DNA from: Pectobacterium parmentieri
GTDB taxonomy: Bacteria > Pseudomonadota > Gammaproteobacteria > Enterobacterales > Enterobacteriaceae
Assembly: GCF_001742145.1 (NCBI RefSeq)
Contig: NZ_CP015749.1
Span: 496,001 to 560,000 of the forward strand
Direction of reading: 5' to 3'
Length of the DNA: 64,000 bases
In this document: piece after piece, positions 31,064 to 41,082 of the stretch
Layout: the number at the start of each line of letters is the position of its first letter
How positions within the stretch are numbered: position 1 is the stretch's first letter
Made by a program: the position numbers and the translations under genes
The notes under the pieces: generated by a model
Told to the model about the DNA's origin: nothing
Seen by the model: the letters and a program-made list of their open reading frames with translations, nothing else
Databases searched by the model: none

Positions 31064-31633
31064 CTAGGGGGACTCGGTTGCGGCAACGGGCGGTGGGCTC
31101 TGTACTTCCTGAACCTGGTGTAAATGAACAAAGCCAAGCTCTTCCGGCGACAGACCGCTCAGGCGTAATTCAACAATCGCTTCGGTTTTTGGTAACAGCG
31201 TGGGTGAGACAACAAAAGACTGCGTTTGCGTATCCCCTACTAAAGGCTTCCCGCTCACGGGGTCGAGGCGTCCCCAATCCAACTGTGCACCAAAGGCGGG
31301 TAACCCTTTAGCATCAAGCGTGCGAATGTGTAGCAACGCGCTGGTTCCGTTCGCTTCTGTCTCTATATTGCGTAACGATACGCTGAGCCTGCCAATGCTG
31401 CTTTCTAACTGTATGCTCGTCTGCGCCGCTGGCAGTAAATAAACACCAGAGGCGGATTGGGAATTCAACGCATTTTGTCGTTCCAATGCTGTGGCCTGAT
31501 CGGTCAGCGTTTGCAATTGGTGATTTAACTGGCCTATCTGATTTTGCAATTTAGGCATCTGGCGTTGTTCTGCGCATCCTGCGAGCAATAACAGCGCTGG
31601 CAGGAAGGTCAGTACGCGATATCGGATTCTCAT
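31064..31633 (-). CDS. yajI: Putative lipoprotein YajI (DUF3251)
   Basis: A 189-residue lipoprotein: signal peptide MRIRYRVLTFLPALLLLAGC with the lipobox LLAGC and modified cysteine at 20, then a short coiled coil (about 28-60, LQNQIGQLNHQLQTLTDQ) and a beta-rich domain. I recognise it as the E. coli yajI counterpart from the domain and its position beside nrdR; tsx and yajD, which lie between secF and yajI in E. coli, are absent. Function is unknown. The C-terminal tail is proline-rich. Confidence 0.8.
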   Translation of the reverse strand: MRIRYRVLTFLPALLLLAGCAEQRQMPKLQNQIGQLNHQLQTLTDQATALERQNALNSQSASGVYLLPAAQTSIQLESSIGRLSVSLRNIETEANGTSALLHIRTLDAKGLPAFGAQLDWGRLDPVSGKPLVGDTQTQSFVVSPTLLPKTEAIVELRLSGLSPEELGFVHLHQVQEVQSPPPVAATESP

Positions 31634-31842
31634 ATCTGTGGTTCCCCTTTCGATGTCTTATTCATTGATCCCTGTTGTTGAGTTTAGTCGTGATGAAGCC
31701 TAAGTCATAGGTGATACAGCTTTTTTCATCCGCTTACCGGAAGAGAGGCGAAACCCTCCGTAACGCGAATCAGGAGTTTTGGTTAGTCCGTTAATTCAGG
31801 GTAAACTGTCTCTACGTTAAGGATTACTGGTCAGGACACATC

Positions 31843-32292
31843 ATGCATTGCCCATTTTGTTCCGCTGTTGATACCAAAGTCATTGATTCCCGTCTGGTCG
31901 GCGAAGGTTCGCAAGTCCGTCGTCGTCGGCAGTGTCTGGTTTGTCACGAACGCTTCACCACGTTTGAAGTGGCTGAACTGGTGATGCCGCGAGTCATCAA
32001 AAGCAATGAAGTGCGCGAGCCGTTTAATGAAGACAAATTGCGTAGCGGTATGTTGAAAGCGCTGGAAAAAAGGCCGGTGAGTTCGGATGACGTTGAAATG
32101 GCGATTAATCATATAAAATCTCACCTTCGTGCGACCGGAGAACGCGAGGTGACTACCAAAATGGTAGGCAATCTGGTAATGGAAGCGTTGAGAAAGCTGG
32201 ACAAAGTGGCTTATATCCGGTTTGCCTCGGTGTATCGCAGTTTTGAAGATATCCGTGAATTTGGCGAAGAGATCGCACGTTTACAGGACTAG
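31843..32292 (+). CDS. nrdR: Ribonucleotide reductase repressor NrdR
   Basis: A 149-residue regulator that binds NrdR boxes and represses ribonucleotide reductase genes when loaded with dATP/ATP. The zinc ribbon uses C3, C6, C31 and C34, followed by the basic RRRRQC segment, and the ATP-cone covers about 49-139 ([20 protein letters not shown]). Length equals E. coli NrdR. It heads the nrdR-ribD-ribH-nusB group, with ribD 35 bp downstream. Confidence 0.97.
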   Translation: MHCPFCSAVDTKVIDSRLVGEGSQVRRRRQCLVCHERFTTFEVAELVMPRVIKSNEVREPFNEDKLRSGMLKALEKRPVSSDDVEMAINHIKSHLRATGEREVTTKMVGNLVMEALRKLDKVAYIRFASVYRSFEDIREFGEEIARLQD

Positions 32293-32327
32293 ATCGTGTC
32301 GATTCAACAGAGACAAGAGGGACGGGA

Positions 32328-33494
32328 ATGAGCGCTTTCCAGGAAAACAGTTCTCAGAAAAATAATGCTCAGGAAAACGGGCAATTGCCGCAGGATGCAT
32401 TCTACATGGCGCGTGCGTTAGAACTGGCGCGTCGTGGCCGTTTTACGACGGCACCTAACCCCAATGTTGGCTGTGTGATCGTGCGTGATGGCGAGATTGT
32501 CGGTGAAGGCTACCATTTCCGTGCGGGTGAACCTCATGCTGAGGTGCATGCGCTGAGAATGGCGGGGGAACGCGCACGTGGCGCTACGGCCTATGTCACT
32601 CTGGAACCGTGCAGCCACCACGGACGAACGCCGCCTTGTGCCGATGCGCTGATTGCTGCTGGCGTTTCTCGTGTGGTGGCCGCAATGCAGGACCCCAATC
32701 CACAGGTTGCCGGTCGTGGTTTACATCGCTTACAGCAATCAGGGATTACCGTTAGTCATGGCGTGATGATGGCTGAAGCAGAGAAGGTGAATGTCGGCTT
32801 TCTGAAACGTATGCGGACGGGCTTTCCTTACGTGCAGCTCAAAATGGCGGCGTCTTTGGATGGGCGTACTGCGATGGCATCGGGAGAAAGCCAGTGGATT
32901 ACTTCGCCGCAGGCGCGGCAGGATGTACAGCGTTTTCGCGCGGAGAGCGCCGCAATTCTGAGCAGTAGTGCGACGGTATTGGCCGACGATCCCTCCCTCA
33001 CCGTGCGGTGGTTAGAATTGGATGCGGATGTTCAGAAACGCTATTCAGAGGCAGATCTCAGGCAGCCCGTTCGGGTGATTGTGGACAGTCAGCAGCGCGT
33101 CACGCCGCAACATCGCGTTGTTAGCCAACCGGGTGAAACCTGGTTAGCACGTGTTCAGGCCGATGAACAGGCATGGCCGCAGGGCGTTGAACAGGTCATG
33201 CTACCGCAGCACAATGGCGGCGTTGATTTGGTGGCGCTAATGATGGTGCTGGGGAGGCGTCAGATTAACTCCGTCTGGGTTGAGGCCGGAGCAAGTCTGG
33301 CCGGGGCGTTGCTTAATGCGGGTGTCGTTGATGAACTTGTCGTTTATCTTGCCCCCAAACTGCTGGGTGAAAATGCCCGTGCGCTGTGCCTCTTACCAGG
33401 GTTAGATCAACTGTCTCAGGCACCAGAATTTGACATCGCAGAGGTTCGCCAGATTGGCCCGGATTTGCGATTACGCTTGAAACCCAAATTCTGA
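32328..33494 (+). CDS. ribD: Bifunctional riboflavin deaminase/reductase RibD
   Basis: A 388-residue enzyme catalysing the second and third steps of riboflavin synthesis. The deaminase domain (about 24-165) has the zinc motif H70-A-E72 and C95/C104 (PCSHHGRTPPC). The reductase domain (about 170-388) begins FPYVQLKMAASLDGRTAM. It has about 20 extra N-terminal residues, rich in Q, N and S, compared with E. coli RibD. ATG 32328 has a plausible GGGACGGGA site; the next in-frame methionine, at residue 27, would cut into the conserved start. Confidence 0.96.
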   Translation: MSAFQENSSQKNNAQENGQLPQDAFYMARALELARRGRFTTAPNPNVGCVIVRDGEIVGEGYHFRAGEPHAEVHALRMAGERARGATAYVTLEPCSHHGRTPPCADALIAAGVSRVVAAMQDPNPQVAGRGLHRLQQSGITVSHGVMMAEAEKVNVGFLKRMRTGFPYVQLKMAASLDGRTAMASGESQWITSPQARQDVQRFRAESAAILSSSATVLADDPSLTVRWLELDADVQKRYSEADLRQPVRVIVDSQQRVTPQHRVVSQPGETWLARVQADEQAWPQGVEQVMLPQHNGGVDLVALMMVLGRRQINSVWVEAGASLAGALLNAGVVDELVVYLAPKLLGENARALCLLPGLDQLSQAPEFDIAEVRQIGPDLRLRLKPKF

Positions 33495-33604
33495 TGCATA
33501 TGTAAATACGTGGCGTCGGCCTGACAAAACCGGATACGTGCCAACAAAAATTATGATAGAATCCGCCCCCCTGCGGGCCATAAAGACCAAATACAAGGAA
33601 AGCT

Positions 33605-34081
33605 ATGAACGTTATCGAAGGTGTTGTTGCTACTCCTGATGCCCGTGTGGCGATTGCGATTGCGCGTTTTAACCATTTTATTAACGATAGCCTGCTGGAA
33701 GGTGCGGTTGATGCATTGAAACGCATCGGTCAGGTTAAAGACGAAAACATCACCGTGGTTTGGGTGCCGGGCGCTTACGAACTGCCGTTGACGGTTCGTG
33801 CGCTGACCAAAAGTGCGAAAAATGGCGGATATGATGCCGTTATTGCTCTGGGAACGGTCATCCGTGGTGGAACAGCGCATTTTGAATTTGTTGCTGGTGA
33901 ATGTAGCTCTGGTCTGTCCTCCGTTGCGATGGACAGCCAAATTCCTGTTGCTTTCGGCGTTCTGACGACGGAAAGCATTGAGCAGGCGATTGAGCGTGCT
34001 GGCACGAAAGCGGGGAACAAAGGTGCAGAAGCCGCTTTGACCGCGCTAGAAATGATTAATGTATTGAAAGCGATTAAGTAA
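33605..34081 (+). CDS. ribH: 6,7-dimethyl-8-ribityllumazine synthase
   Basis: A 158-residue enzyme making the immediate riboflavin precursor, known to assemble into large icosahedral or pentameric particles. Diagnostic blocks are [28 protein letters not shown], and [16 protein letters not shown] with the catalytic histidine at 92. It lies between ribD and nusB (25 bp gap), in the usual rib-nus order. Some annotations call this gene ribE. Confidence 0.96.
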   Translation: MNVIEGVVATPDARVAIAIARFNHFINDSLLEGAVDALKRIGQVKDENITVVWVPGAYELPLTVRALTKSAKNGGYDAVIALGTVIRGGTAHFEFVAGECSSGLSSVAMDSQIPVAFGVLTTESIEQAIERAGTKAGNKGAEAALTALEMINVLKAIK

Positions 34082-34105
34082 GCCTGATTAAGTAAGGGGA
34101 ATTCC

Positions 34106-34525
34106 GTGAAACCTGCTGCTCGTCGCCGCGCTCGTGAATGTGCGGTTCAAGCGCTTTACTCCTGGCAATTATCTAAAAATGATATTGCCGATGTTGAACA
34201 CCAATTCCTGAGCGAGCAGGATGTCAAAGATGTCGACATAGCCTATTTCCGTGAATTGCTGGCGGGAGTTGCCACTCAAGCTGAGAAGCTGGATCAACTG
34301 ATGGCACCTTTCCTGTCTCGCCAGATTGATGAATTGGGACAGGTTGAAAAGGCGATCCTGCGTTTGGCGATGTTTGAGCTGAGCAAGCGCGAAGATGTTC
34401 CTTACAAGGTGGCGATTAACGAAGCCATTGAACTGGCTAAAACCTTCGGTGCTGAAGATAGCCATAAGTTTGTGAATGGCGTGCTGGACAAAGCTGCTCC
34501 GAGTGTACGGAAAGGCAAGAAGTAA
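34106..34525 (+). CDS. nusB: Transcription antitermination factor NusB
   Basis: A 139-residue all-helical RNA-binding protein that with NusE (S10) binds boxA in rRNA leaders and phage antitermination sites. The N-terminal arginine-rich stretch [20 protein letters not shown] and the C-terminal [14 protein letters not shown] are the family hallmarks. Length equals E. coli NusB. A strong palindrome follows at once. Confidence 0.97.
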   Translation: MKPAARRRARECAVQALYSWQLSKNDIADVEHQFLSEQDVKDVDIAYFRELLAGVATQAEKLDQLMAPFLSRQIDELGQVEKAILRLAMFELSKREDVPYKVAINEAIELAKTFGAEDSHKFVNGVLDKAAPSVRKGKK

Positions 34526-34535
34526 AATGAATCGA

Positions 34536-34561
34536 ATCAGGGCCGGATATCCGGCCCTGAT
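34536..34561. terminator. Perfect 26-bp palindrome between nusB and thiL
   Basis: ATCAGGGCCGGAT is followed directly by its exact reverse complement, then CGCTTTT. It would form a 13-bp stem with almost no loop, and the T-run is short. It could partly terminate the rib-nus operon or regulate thiL, whose start codon is 33 bp further on. Confidence 0.5.
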
Positions 34562-34593
34562 CGCTTTTGAATGATAGGCTGGCTGGAAAGGTT

Positions 34594-35574
34594 ATGGTTG
34601 AAGGTGAGTTTGACCTTATTGCCCGCTATTTTAATCGGGTTCGAAGTTCACGTCGCGATGTCGAGTTAGGCATCGGTGATGATTGTGCGTTACTGACGGT
34701 GGCTGATAAGCAACTGCTGGCGGTGAGTACCGACACACTCGTATCTGGCGTTCATTTCCTACCAGATATCGATCCCGCCGATCTGGGTTACAAATCTCTG
34801 GCGGTCAATTTAAGCGATCTGGCTGCAATGGGTGCCGATCCTGCCTGGCTTTCTCTGGCCATTACTCTACCTAAAAGCAATAGCCAGTGGCTGTCCGCCT
34901 ATAGCGACAGCTTATTTGAGCTGCTTGATTATTATGGCATGCAGTTGGTCGGCGGCGATACGACGCGTGGTCCATTGAGCCTGACGTTAACTATCCACGG
35001 CCTGGTGCCCGCAGGTCGGGCGTTGACGCGTCGCGGAGCCAGAATTGGTGACTGGATTTATGTTACCGGTTCATTAGGCGATAGCGCTGCCGGTCTGGCT
35101 ATCCTCCAAAACTCACTGCGTGTTGATGATGAAGATACGCGTCAGGGATTGATGCAGCGTCACCTTCGCCCTCAGCCTAGAATTTTGCAAGGGCAGGCGT
35201 TGCGCGATCTGGCCAGCTCGGCCATCGATCTTTCCGACGGCCTTATCTCGGATCTCCAGCATATACTTAAAGCCAGCGAGTGCGGTGCACGTATTCATCT
35301 CGATGCGATTCCGCAATCTGATTGGCTACGAAGCTGTACTGACGAAGAGCAGGCGTTGCGTTGGGCGCTATCTGGTGGAGAAGATTATGAGTTGTGCTTT
35401 ACCGTGCCAGAAATTAACCGCGGTGCATTGGAACTTGCTTTAGGGCATCTCGGTGCTGACTATACCTGTATCGGACAAATCGGGCCTTCATCGGAAGGAT
35501 TACGCTTTTTCAGAGATAATAAAGCGACCGAGTTGAATTGGAAGGGATATGACCATTTTAGTGAGCAAGGCTGA
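34594..35574 (+). CDS. thiL: Thiamine-monophosphate kinase ThiL
   Basis: A 326-residue PurM/AIR-synthase-like kinase forming thiamine pyrophosphate from thiamine monophosphate. Blocks include [41 protein letters not shown], and GGDTTRGPL. Alignment with the E. coli protein places the start at ATG 34594; the frame is open from a TTG at 34567, which I reject. In E. coli pgpA overlaps the end of thiL; no such gene follows here. Confidence 0.95.
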   Translation: MVEGEFDLIARYFNRVRSSRRDVELGIGDDCALLTVADKQLLAVSTDTLVSGVHFLPDIDPADLGYKSLAVNLSDLAAMGADPAWLSLAITLPKSNSQWLSAYSDSLFELLDYYGMQLVGGDTTRGPLSLTLTIHGLVPAGRALTRRGARIGDWIYVTGSLGDSAAGLAILQNSLRVDDEDTRQGLMQRHLRPQPRILQGQALRDLASSAIDLSDGLISDLQHILKASECGARIHLDAIPQSDWLRSCTDEEQALRWALSGGEDYELCFTVPEINRGALELALGHLGADYTCIGQIGPSSEGLRFFRDNKATELNWKGYDHFSEQG

Positions 35575-35647
35575 CCCGCGAAGCACTGATATAGCATTAC
35601 GGCTGAGTAACCCCTAGCGCGCTGGTGGCGACTACGATGTTGTTACA

Positions 35648-35669
35648 CCGGGGCTCTATGTTGCCCCGG
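35648..35669. terminator. Hairpin between convergent thiL and dxs
   Basis: CCGGGGC (35648-35654) and GCCCCGG (35663-35669) form a perfect 7-bp stem with an 8-nt loop. T-runs are absent, so it is a modest terminator candidate. Confidence 0.5.
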
Positions 35670-35683
35670 TTGTCGTAGGTCTC

Positions 35684-37549
35684 TTATTTCATCCACTGTA
35701 TGATGTTGCGCTCAATGCCAGCGGCATCCAGACCGAGATCGGCACGGATTTCTTCCTGCGAACCTTGCGGAATAAATATATCCGGTAGCCCAATGTTTAG
35801 CACTGAGACGGCAAGGCGTTTCGCCATCAGAAATTCATTCACACCGCTCCCGGCACCGCCCATGACAGCATTCTCTTCCAGCGTCACGAATGTGCTGTGA
35901 GACTGTGCCAGCTCTTCAAGCAACGCTTCATCCAGCGGTTTCACAAAACGCATGTCGACGAGTGTGGCGTTCAACTTCTCAGCCGCAATCTGCGCTTCCG
36001 GTAATAGCGTACCAAAATTCAGAATAGCGATTGTTTCACCCTGACGACGCACCATACCTTTGCCGATTGGCAGTTCTGATAATGGCGTCAGTTCCGTACC
36101 CGTACCGTTTCCACGCGGGTAGCGTACCGCGGTAGGGCCTTTTTGGTAGTGATAGCCAGTGTGCAACATCTGGCGACATTCATTTTCATCGCTGGGCGTC
36201 ATGATGACCATATTCGGGATACAGCGTAAGAAAGAGAGATCGAACGCGCCTTGATGCGTTTGCCCATCGGCACCAACAATACCACCGCGATCGATAGCAA
36301 AAAGAACCGGTAGATTCTGAATCGCTACATCGTGGATAACCTGATCGTAAGCACGTTGCAGGAAAGTTGAGTAAATCGCGACGACGGGATGATAACCACC
36401 GACTGCCAGGCCAGCAGCAAACGTGACAGCATGCTGTTCGGCAATCGCTACGTCAAAATATTGTTGCGGATAGTCGCGCGAAAATTGCACCATGCCGGAA
36501 CCTTCGCGCATCGCTGGTGTGACTGCCATGAGCTTGCTGTCTTTGGCGGCGGTTTCCTGTAACCATTGACCAAAGATCTTGGAATAGGTGGGTTGGGCAC
36601 CTTCTTTGCTTTTTGGCAATGTGCCGCTGGCGGGATCAAATTTTGGCACCGCGTGCCAACTGATTGGATCCTGCTCGGCAGGCGCGTAACCTTTGCCTTT
36701 CTTCGTCATGATGTGCAAAAGCTGCGGGCCTTTCAGATTACGCATGTTCTTCAGCGTATGCGCCAGCGCCTGAACGTCATGACCATCGACTGGGCCAATA
36801 TAATTAAAGCCCAGCTCTTCAAATAGTGTGCCCGGTACAACCATGCCTTTAAGATGTTCTTCGGTGCGCTTCACTAACTCTTTGATGGGAGGCAGGCCGG
36901 ATAAAACTTTTTTACCGCCTTCACGCAGGCTGGCGTAGAGCTTGCCGGATAATAGTTGTGCCAGATGGTTGTTCAATGCGCCGACGTTTTCCGAAATCGA
37001 CATTTCATTGTCGTTCAGTACAACAAGCAGATCGGATTTGATGTCGCCTGCGTGGTTCATCGCCTCAAAGGCCATACCCGCAGTAATCGCGCCGTCGCCG
37101 ATCACACAAACGGTACGGCGACCTCTACCTTCACGCTCGGCCGCGACGGCCATACCCAACCCGGCACTGATTGAGGTGGAGGAATGTCCGACGCTTAATA
37201 CGTCATATTCGCTTTCATCACGCCACGGGAAGGGGTGCAAACCGCCTTTTTGGCGGATTGTTGAAATACGATCGCGACGGCCCGTCAGGATCTTATGCGG
37301 ATAAGCCTGATGACCAACATCCCACACCAGATGATCAAAAGGCGTGTTATAGATGTAATGCAGTGCAACCGTTAATTCAACCGTCCCTAACCCTGAAGCA
37401 AAATGTCCGCTTGAACGGCTGACGCTGTCCAACAGGTATTGGCGCAGCTCATCGCACAGTTTTGGCAGGCTCTCTTTCGGTAACAATCGAAGTTCATCCG
37501 GTGTTTCCACTAACGCCAATGTAGGGTACTTCGCGGTATCAAAACTCAT
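35684..37549 (-). CDS. dxs: 1-deoxy-D-xylulose-5-phosphate synthase
   Basis: A 621-residue thiamine pyrophosphate enzyme starting the methylerythritol phosphate route to isoprenoids, and supplying precursor for thiamine and pyridoxal. The cofactor motif [18 protein letters not shown] lies in the first third, the transketolase-type E371 is in [13 protein letters not shown], and the C-terminal transketolase domain is complete. It is the last gene of xseB-ispA-dxs, 17 bp after ispA. Confidence 0.97.
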   Translation of the reverse strand: MSFDTAKYPTLALVETPDELRLLPKESLPKLCDELRQYLLDSVSRSSGHFASGLGTVELTVALHYIYNTPFDHLVWDVGHQAYPHKILTGRRDRISTIRQKGGLHPFPWRDESEYDVLSVGHSSTSISAGLGMAVAAEREGRGRRTVCVIGDGAITAGMAFEAMNHAGDIKSDLLVVLNDNEMSISENVGALNNHLAQLLSGKLYASLREGGKKVLSGLPPIKELVKRTEEHLKGMVVPGTLFEELGFNYIGPVDGHDVQALAHTLKNMRNLKGPQLLHIMTKKGKGYAPAEQDPISWHAVPKFDPASGTLPKSKEGAQPTYSKIFGQWLQETAAKDSKLMAVTPAMREGSGMVQFSRDYPQQYFDVAIAEQHAVTFAAGLAVGGYHPVVAIYSTFLQRAYDQVIHDVAIQNLPVLFAIDRGGIVGADGQTHQGAFDLSFLRCIPNMVIMTPSDENECRQMLHTGYHYQKGPTAVRYPRGNGTGTELTPLSELPIGKGMVRRQGETIAILNFGTLLPEAQIAAEKLNATLVDMRFVKPLDEALLEELAQSHSTFVTLEENAVMGGAGSGVNEFLMAKRLAVSVLNIGLPDIFIPQGSQEEIRADLGLDAAGIERNIIQWMK

Positions 37550-37566
37550 AGAGACTCATTAAGTAA

Positions 37567-38478
37567 TTACTTATCGCGTTCAACGATGAAATTCGCCAGC
37601 GCTTGTAGTGGTGCAATATTCAGGGATGTTGGGCTAGATGCGATGAGATCGTCCAGCGATGCCAGTGACTCCTGATAAAGCTCCTGTGCTTTTTTTCGTG
37701 CGTTATCTAACCCCAGCAGGCTGGGGTAGGTGCTTTTACCTAACTGCTGGTCTGCACCCTGACGTTTGCCTGTTGTCGCACTGTCGCCAACAACATCGAG
37801 AATATCGTCCTGAACCTGAAAAGCGAGCCCAATCGCGTTAGCATAACGATCCAAGTGAGGTAAGGCTGCACGCCCTGCGTCACCTGCGGCGAATGCGCCC
37901 AGTCGGACAGCGGCGCGGATCAATGCCCCCGTTTTGTGGCGATGGATCCGCTCTAATGCAACCAGATCAACCTGATGACCTTCCGCTTCCAGATCGAAAG
38001 ACTGACCACCACACATACCTGCTACGCCACTGGCGTGAGCCAATTCTGAGAGCATTGCCAGCCGATCGCGGTCGGAGACCTGCGGCATCGGTGCGTCGGC
38101 CAGAATAGAGAATGCCAGCGTTTGCAATGCATCACCCGCCAGAATGGCATTGGCTTCACCAAATTTGATGTGACAGGTCGGTTGTCCGCGGCGTAAATCG
38201 TCGTCGTCCATCGCTGGCAGATCGTCATGAATCAATGAATAGGCGTGGATACATTCTACTGCCGCAGCAGGGGCATCCAGACTTTCTAGCGGCATGCCAA
38301 ACAATTCGCCCGTAGTATAAACCAGAAACGGACGCAGGCGTTTGCCCCCTAAGAGTGAGCCGTACTCCATTGCATTGACTAGTGGACTACTCTGAAAGGG
38401 GAGGTCAGCGATAAAATGCCCCAACATGCGGTTAGTGCGTTGGTAATGCGCGTTCAGTTGCGTGTTGAAATCGGTCAT
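37567..38478 (-). CDS. ispA: Farnesyl diphosphate synthase IspA
   Basis: A 303-residue prenyltransferase condensing isopentenyl diphosphate with dimethylallyl and geranyl diphosphates. The first aspartate-rich motif is D85-D86...D91 in [14 protein letters not shown], and the second is DDILDVVGD near 228. Two residues between the aspartates of the first motif mark the bacterial type-II FPP synthase. The start overlaps the xseB stop by 4 bp. Confidence 0.97.
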   Translation of the reverse strand: MTDFNTQLNAHYQRTNRMLGHFIADLPFQSSPLVNAMEYGSLLGGKRLRPFLVYTTGELFGMPLESLDAPAAAVECIHAYSLIHDDLPAMDDDDLRRGQPTCHIKFGEANAILAGDALQTLAFSILADAPMPQVSDRDRLAMLSELAHASGVAGMCGGQSFDLEAEGHQVDLVALERIHRHKTGALIRAAVRLGAFAAGDAGRAALPHLDRYANAIGLAFQVQDDILDVVGDSATTGKRQGADQQLGKSTYPSLLGLDNARKKAQELYQESLASLDDLIASSPTSLNIAPLQALANFIVERDK

Positions 38479-38723
38479 AGCGAGTCATTATCCGGCGTAA
38501 ACGGTGACAACGGCGCATCGGGATCGTCGCTTAGCAGGATTTGTACGCGCTGCTCTGCCTGTTGCAGCTTTTGCTGTCCCTGACGAGCGAGCTGGATGCC
38601 ATGCTCGAACTCATTTAGCGCATCATCCAGTGGCAGTTCGCCAGATTCGAGGCGGGTAACGATTTTTTCCAGTTCGTTCAGTGAGCTTTCAAAGCTGACT
38701 GGCTGCTCGGTCTTCTTAGGCAT
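38475..38723 (-). CDS. xseB: Exodeoxyribonuclease VII small subunit XseB
   Basis: An 82-residue helical protein that forms a multimer with XseA to degrade single-stranded DNA. The core [34 protein letters not shown] is the family signature. It is first in the operon xseB-ispA-dxs and divergent from thiI. Confidence 0.96.
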   Translation of the reverse strand: MPKKTEQPVSFESSLNELEKIVTRLESGELPLDDALNEFEHGIQLARQGQQKLQQAEQRVQILLSDDPDAPLSPFTPDNDSL

Positions 38724-38820
38724 AGTGGTTTCAGAATCCTGGTGTTATACGCCGTTGGCTTGTGGCGGCAAAGCGTGGTATCGCGTTTAGTCATCCGTGG
38801 ATGGCGTGACGATTATACGG

Positions 38821-38909
38821 TTAAAACGCACAGTATATCTGCATATAATGATATACTCCGCGCCCTGGATGCTATTGGTAAAATCATCTCTGTTCTGGCT
38901 GATTTTACC
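38821..38909 (+). promoter_or_regulatory. thiI promoter candidate with two dyads
   Basis: TTAAAA (38821-38826), 17 bp, then TATAAT (38844-38849) makes a sigma-70 promoter. The -10 is framed by a perfect dyad AGTATAT (38832-38838) and ATATACT (38851-38857). A second perfect dyad GGTAAAATCA (38877-38886) and TGATTTTACC (38900-38909) would form a 10-bp hairpin in the thiI leader. No thiamine riboswitch motif is seen. Confidence 0.45.
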
Positions 38910-38976
38910 GATAACGTGATTTTAGTGCTCAGGGTAAATTTATTTACACCTGTCTGACCAAGTAACGACAGCCACC

Positions 38977-40425
38977 ATGAAGTTTATCATTAAATTGTTC
39001 CCGGAAATCACCATCAAGAGCCAATCTGTGCGGTTGCGCTTTATCAAGATTCTAACCGGAAACATTCGCAACGTATTAAAACACTATGATGAAACGCTGG
39101 CGGTTGTCCGTCACTGGGATCATATCGAAGTTCGGGCCAAAGACGAAAGCCAGCGTGGAGCGATTCGTGATGCGCTGACGAGAATTCCGGGTATTCATCA
39201 TATTCTGGAAGTTGAAGATCACGCCTATACCGACGTGCATAACATCTTTGAACAGGCGTTGGTGCTGTATCGTGAACGTCTGGAAGGCAAGACGTTTTGT
39301 GTACGAGTAAAACGCCGCGGTAAGCATGAGTTTAGTTCACAGGACGTGGAACGCTATGTCGGTGGCGGGCTGAATCAGCACATTGAAACGGCGCGAGTCA
39401 ATCTCACCGCTCCGCAGGTCACTGTGCATCTGGAAATCGAGCAGGATCGTCTGTTGCTGATTAAGGGCCGTTATGAAGGGATTGGCGGCTATCCGATCGG
39501 TACGCAGGAAGATGTACTGTCACTCATTTCCGGTGGTTTCGATTCCGGTGTATCCAGCTATATGTTGATGCGCCGAGGATGCCGCGTGCATTACTGCTTC
39601 TTCAATCTTGGCGGTGCAGCACACGAGATTGGTGTGAAACAGGTGGCGCATTATTTGTGGAACCGGTTTGGTAGTTCACATCGGGTGCGTTTTATTGCTA
39701 TTGATTTCGATCCCGTTGTTGGTGAAATTCTGGAGAAGGTCGACGACGGGCAGATGGGCGTCGTCTTGAAGCGCATGATGGTGCGTGCGGCCTCCAAAAT
39801 AGCTGAGCGTTATGGCGTTCAGGCGTTGGTGACTGGCGAAGCGCTAGGGCAGGTTTCCAGCCAGACGCTGACTAACCTGCGTTTGATCGACAATGCTTCC
39901 GATACCCTGATTTTACGCCCGCTGATCTCTCATGATAAAGAGCACATTATCAAACAGGCTCGCGAACTGGGGACGGAAGATTTCGCCAAAACGATGCCGG
40001 AATATTGCGGTGTAATCTCCAAAAGCCCGACGGTGAAGGCCGTGAAAGCGAAGATTGAGGCCGAGGAAGGCCACTTTGACTTTGCTATTCTGGATCGCGT
40101 GGTGAGTGAAGCGCGAAATATTGATATCCGTGAGATCGCCGAGCAGACCAAGCAAGACGTGGTTGAAGTCGAAACGGTCGCATCATTTGCGCCAACTGAC
40201 GTGCTGCTGGATATCCGCGTGCCGGATGAACAGGACGATAAGCCGCTTCAACTGGAGCAGATCGAAATTAAATCCTTACCGTTCTACAAGCTGGGTACGC
40301 AGTTTGGCGATTTGGATCAGAGTAAAACCTATTTGCTTTACTGCGAGCGCGGCGTGATGAGCCGTTTGCAGGCGTTATATTTGCGTGAGCAAGGTTTCAG
40401 CAATGTGAAGGTATACCGTCCGTAA
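38977..40425 (+). CDS. thiI: tRNA 4-thiouridine synthase / thiamine sulfur carrier ThiI
   Basis: A 482-residue enzyme making 4-thiouridine at tRNA position 8 and delivering sulfur for thiamine thiazole. Domains in order: N-terminal ferredoxin-like and THUMP (about 1-165), PP-loop ATPase with [12 protein letters not shown], and a C-terminal rhodanese domain. The catalytic disulfide pair is present as C344 (PEYCGVIS) and C456 (YCERGVMS), the same numbers as in E. coli, so both activities should be intact. Confidence 0.97.
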   Translation: MKFIIKLFPEITIKSQSVRLRFIKILTGNIRNVLKHYDETLAVVRHWDHIEVRAKDESQRGAIRDALTRIPGIHHILEVEDHAYTDVHNIFEQALVLYRERLEGKTFCVRVKRRGKHEFSSQDVERYVGGGLNQHIETARVNLTAPQVTVHLEIEQDRLLLIKGRYEGIGGYPIGTQEDVLSLISGGFDSGVSSYMLMRRGCRVHYCFFNLGGAAHEIGVKQVAHYLWNRFGSSHRVRFIAIDFDPVVGEILEKVDDGQMGVVLKRMMVRAASKIAERYGVQALVTGEALGQVSSQTLTNLRLIDNASDTLILRPLISHDKEHIIKQARELGTEDFAKTMPEYCGVISKSPTVKAVKAKIEAEEGHFDFAILDRVVSEARNIDIREIAEQTKQDVVEVETVASFAPTDVLLDIRVPDEQDDKPLQLEQIEIKSLPFYKLGTQFGDLDQSKTYLLYCERGVMSRLQALYLREQGFSNVKVYRP

Positions 40426-40430
40426 TATAG

Positions 40431-40452
40431 AAAGGCGCGTAAGCGCCTTTTT
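40431..40452. terminator. Terminator of thiI
   Basis: AAAGGCGC-GTAA-GCGCCTTTTT forms a tight stem-loop with T-run just after the thiI stop. The A-run on the other side may also serve yajL. Confidence 0.9.
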
Positions 40453-40491
40453 CATCAGTTTTCATCGCGGGGGTTATAAACTGCGCGATTA

Positions 40492-41082
40492 TTAATCGTG
40501 ATAGTTATAAATTCCCGGCGGCAGAATGAGCTGTGCGGCGACCTCAGCGGCTTTTTCTTTCCCCAGCAGCAAATCAATGATCTTCAGAGCGAAATCCATA
40601 CTGGTGCCAGGCCCTTGTGTGGTTAACAGATTCACGCGTGGATCGTAGACGACGCGTTTATCCATCCATTTCTCTGGCGCTATACTCTCTTTGAATGTGG
40701 GATAGCCCGTCATGTTTCCTACGGGGAACAACTGATGATATTCAAGCACCAGCGCCGGTGTGGCACACATGGCAGCGACAATTTTTCCTTCCAGATGCGT
40801 TTGCCGAATGCATTCCACCAGTATTGGGCTATCGCGGAAGCACTCCGCACCTTTTAACCCGCCCGGTAGCACAAGCACATCGAAAGGCCGATCGGCGACC
40901 ATAGCCAGTGGCGCATCGGCCAGCAGCCTTACCCCGCGTGAACAGACGATTTCAAGGTCGCCATCGCTTGCCACGCTGGCAAGTGTTACCTGAATACCCG
41001 CCCGGACAAGCAGATCGATAGTCGTGACGGCTTCAATTTCTTCACTACCAGGCGCCAGACACACCAGTGCCGATGCGGTCAT
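40492..41082 (-). CDS. yajL: DJ-1/PfpI-family protein deglycase/chaperone YajL
   Basis: A 196-residue homologue of human DJ-1, reported to protect proteins against oxidative and glyoxal damage. The nucleophilic-elbow cysteine is C106 in AAMCATPAL. The start at 41082 follows AAGGAA; 14 upstream codons are inside panE. Its first 38 bp overlap the end of panE, so the two are translated together. Confidence 0.94.
   Translation of the reverse strand: MTASALVCLAPGSEEIEAVTTIDLLVRAGIQVTLASVASDGDLEIVCSRGVRLLADAPLAMVADRPFDVLVLPGGLKGAECFRDSPILVECIRQTHLEGKIVAAMCATPALVLEYHQLFPVGNMTGYPTFKESIAPEKWMDKRVVYDPRVNLLTTQGPGTSMDFALKIIDLLLGKEKAAEVAAQLILPPGIYNYHD

Noticed and set aside
34567..34593. TTG start for thiL, nine codons upstream
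   Set aside because: The ATG at 34594 matches the E. coli protein start, and the upstream codons lie next to the palindrome.
38724..38976. Thiamine pyrophosphate riboswitch before thiI
   Set aside because: The conserved THI-box segments (CTGAGA and ACCTGA with their stems) are not present.
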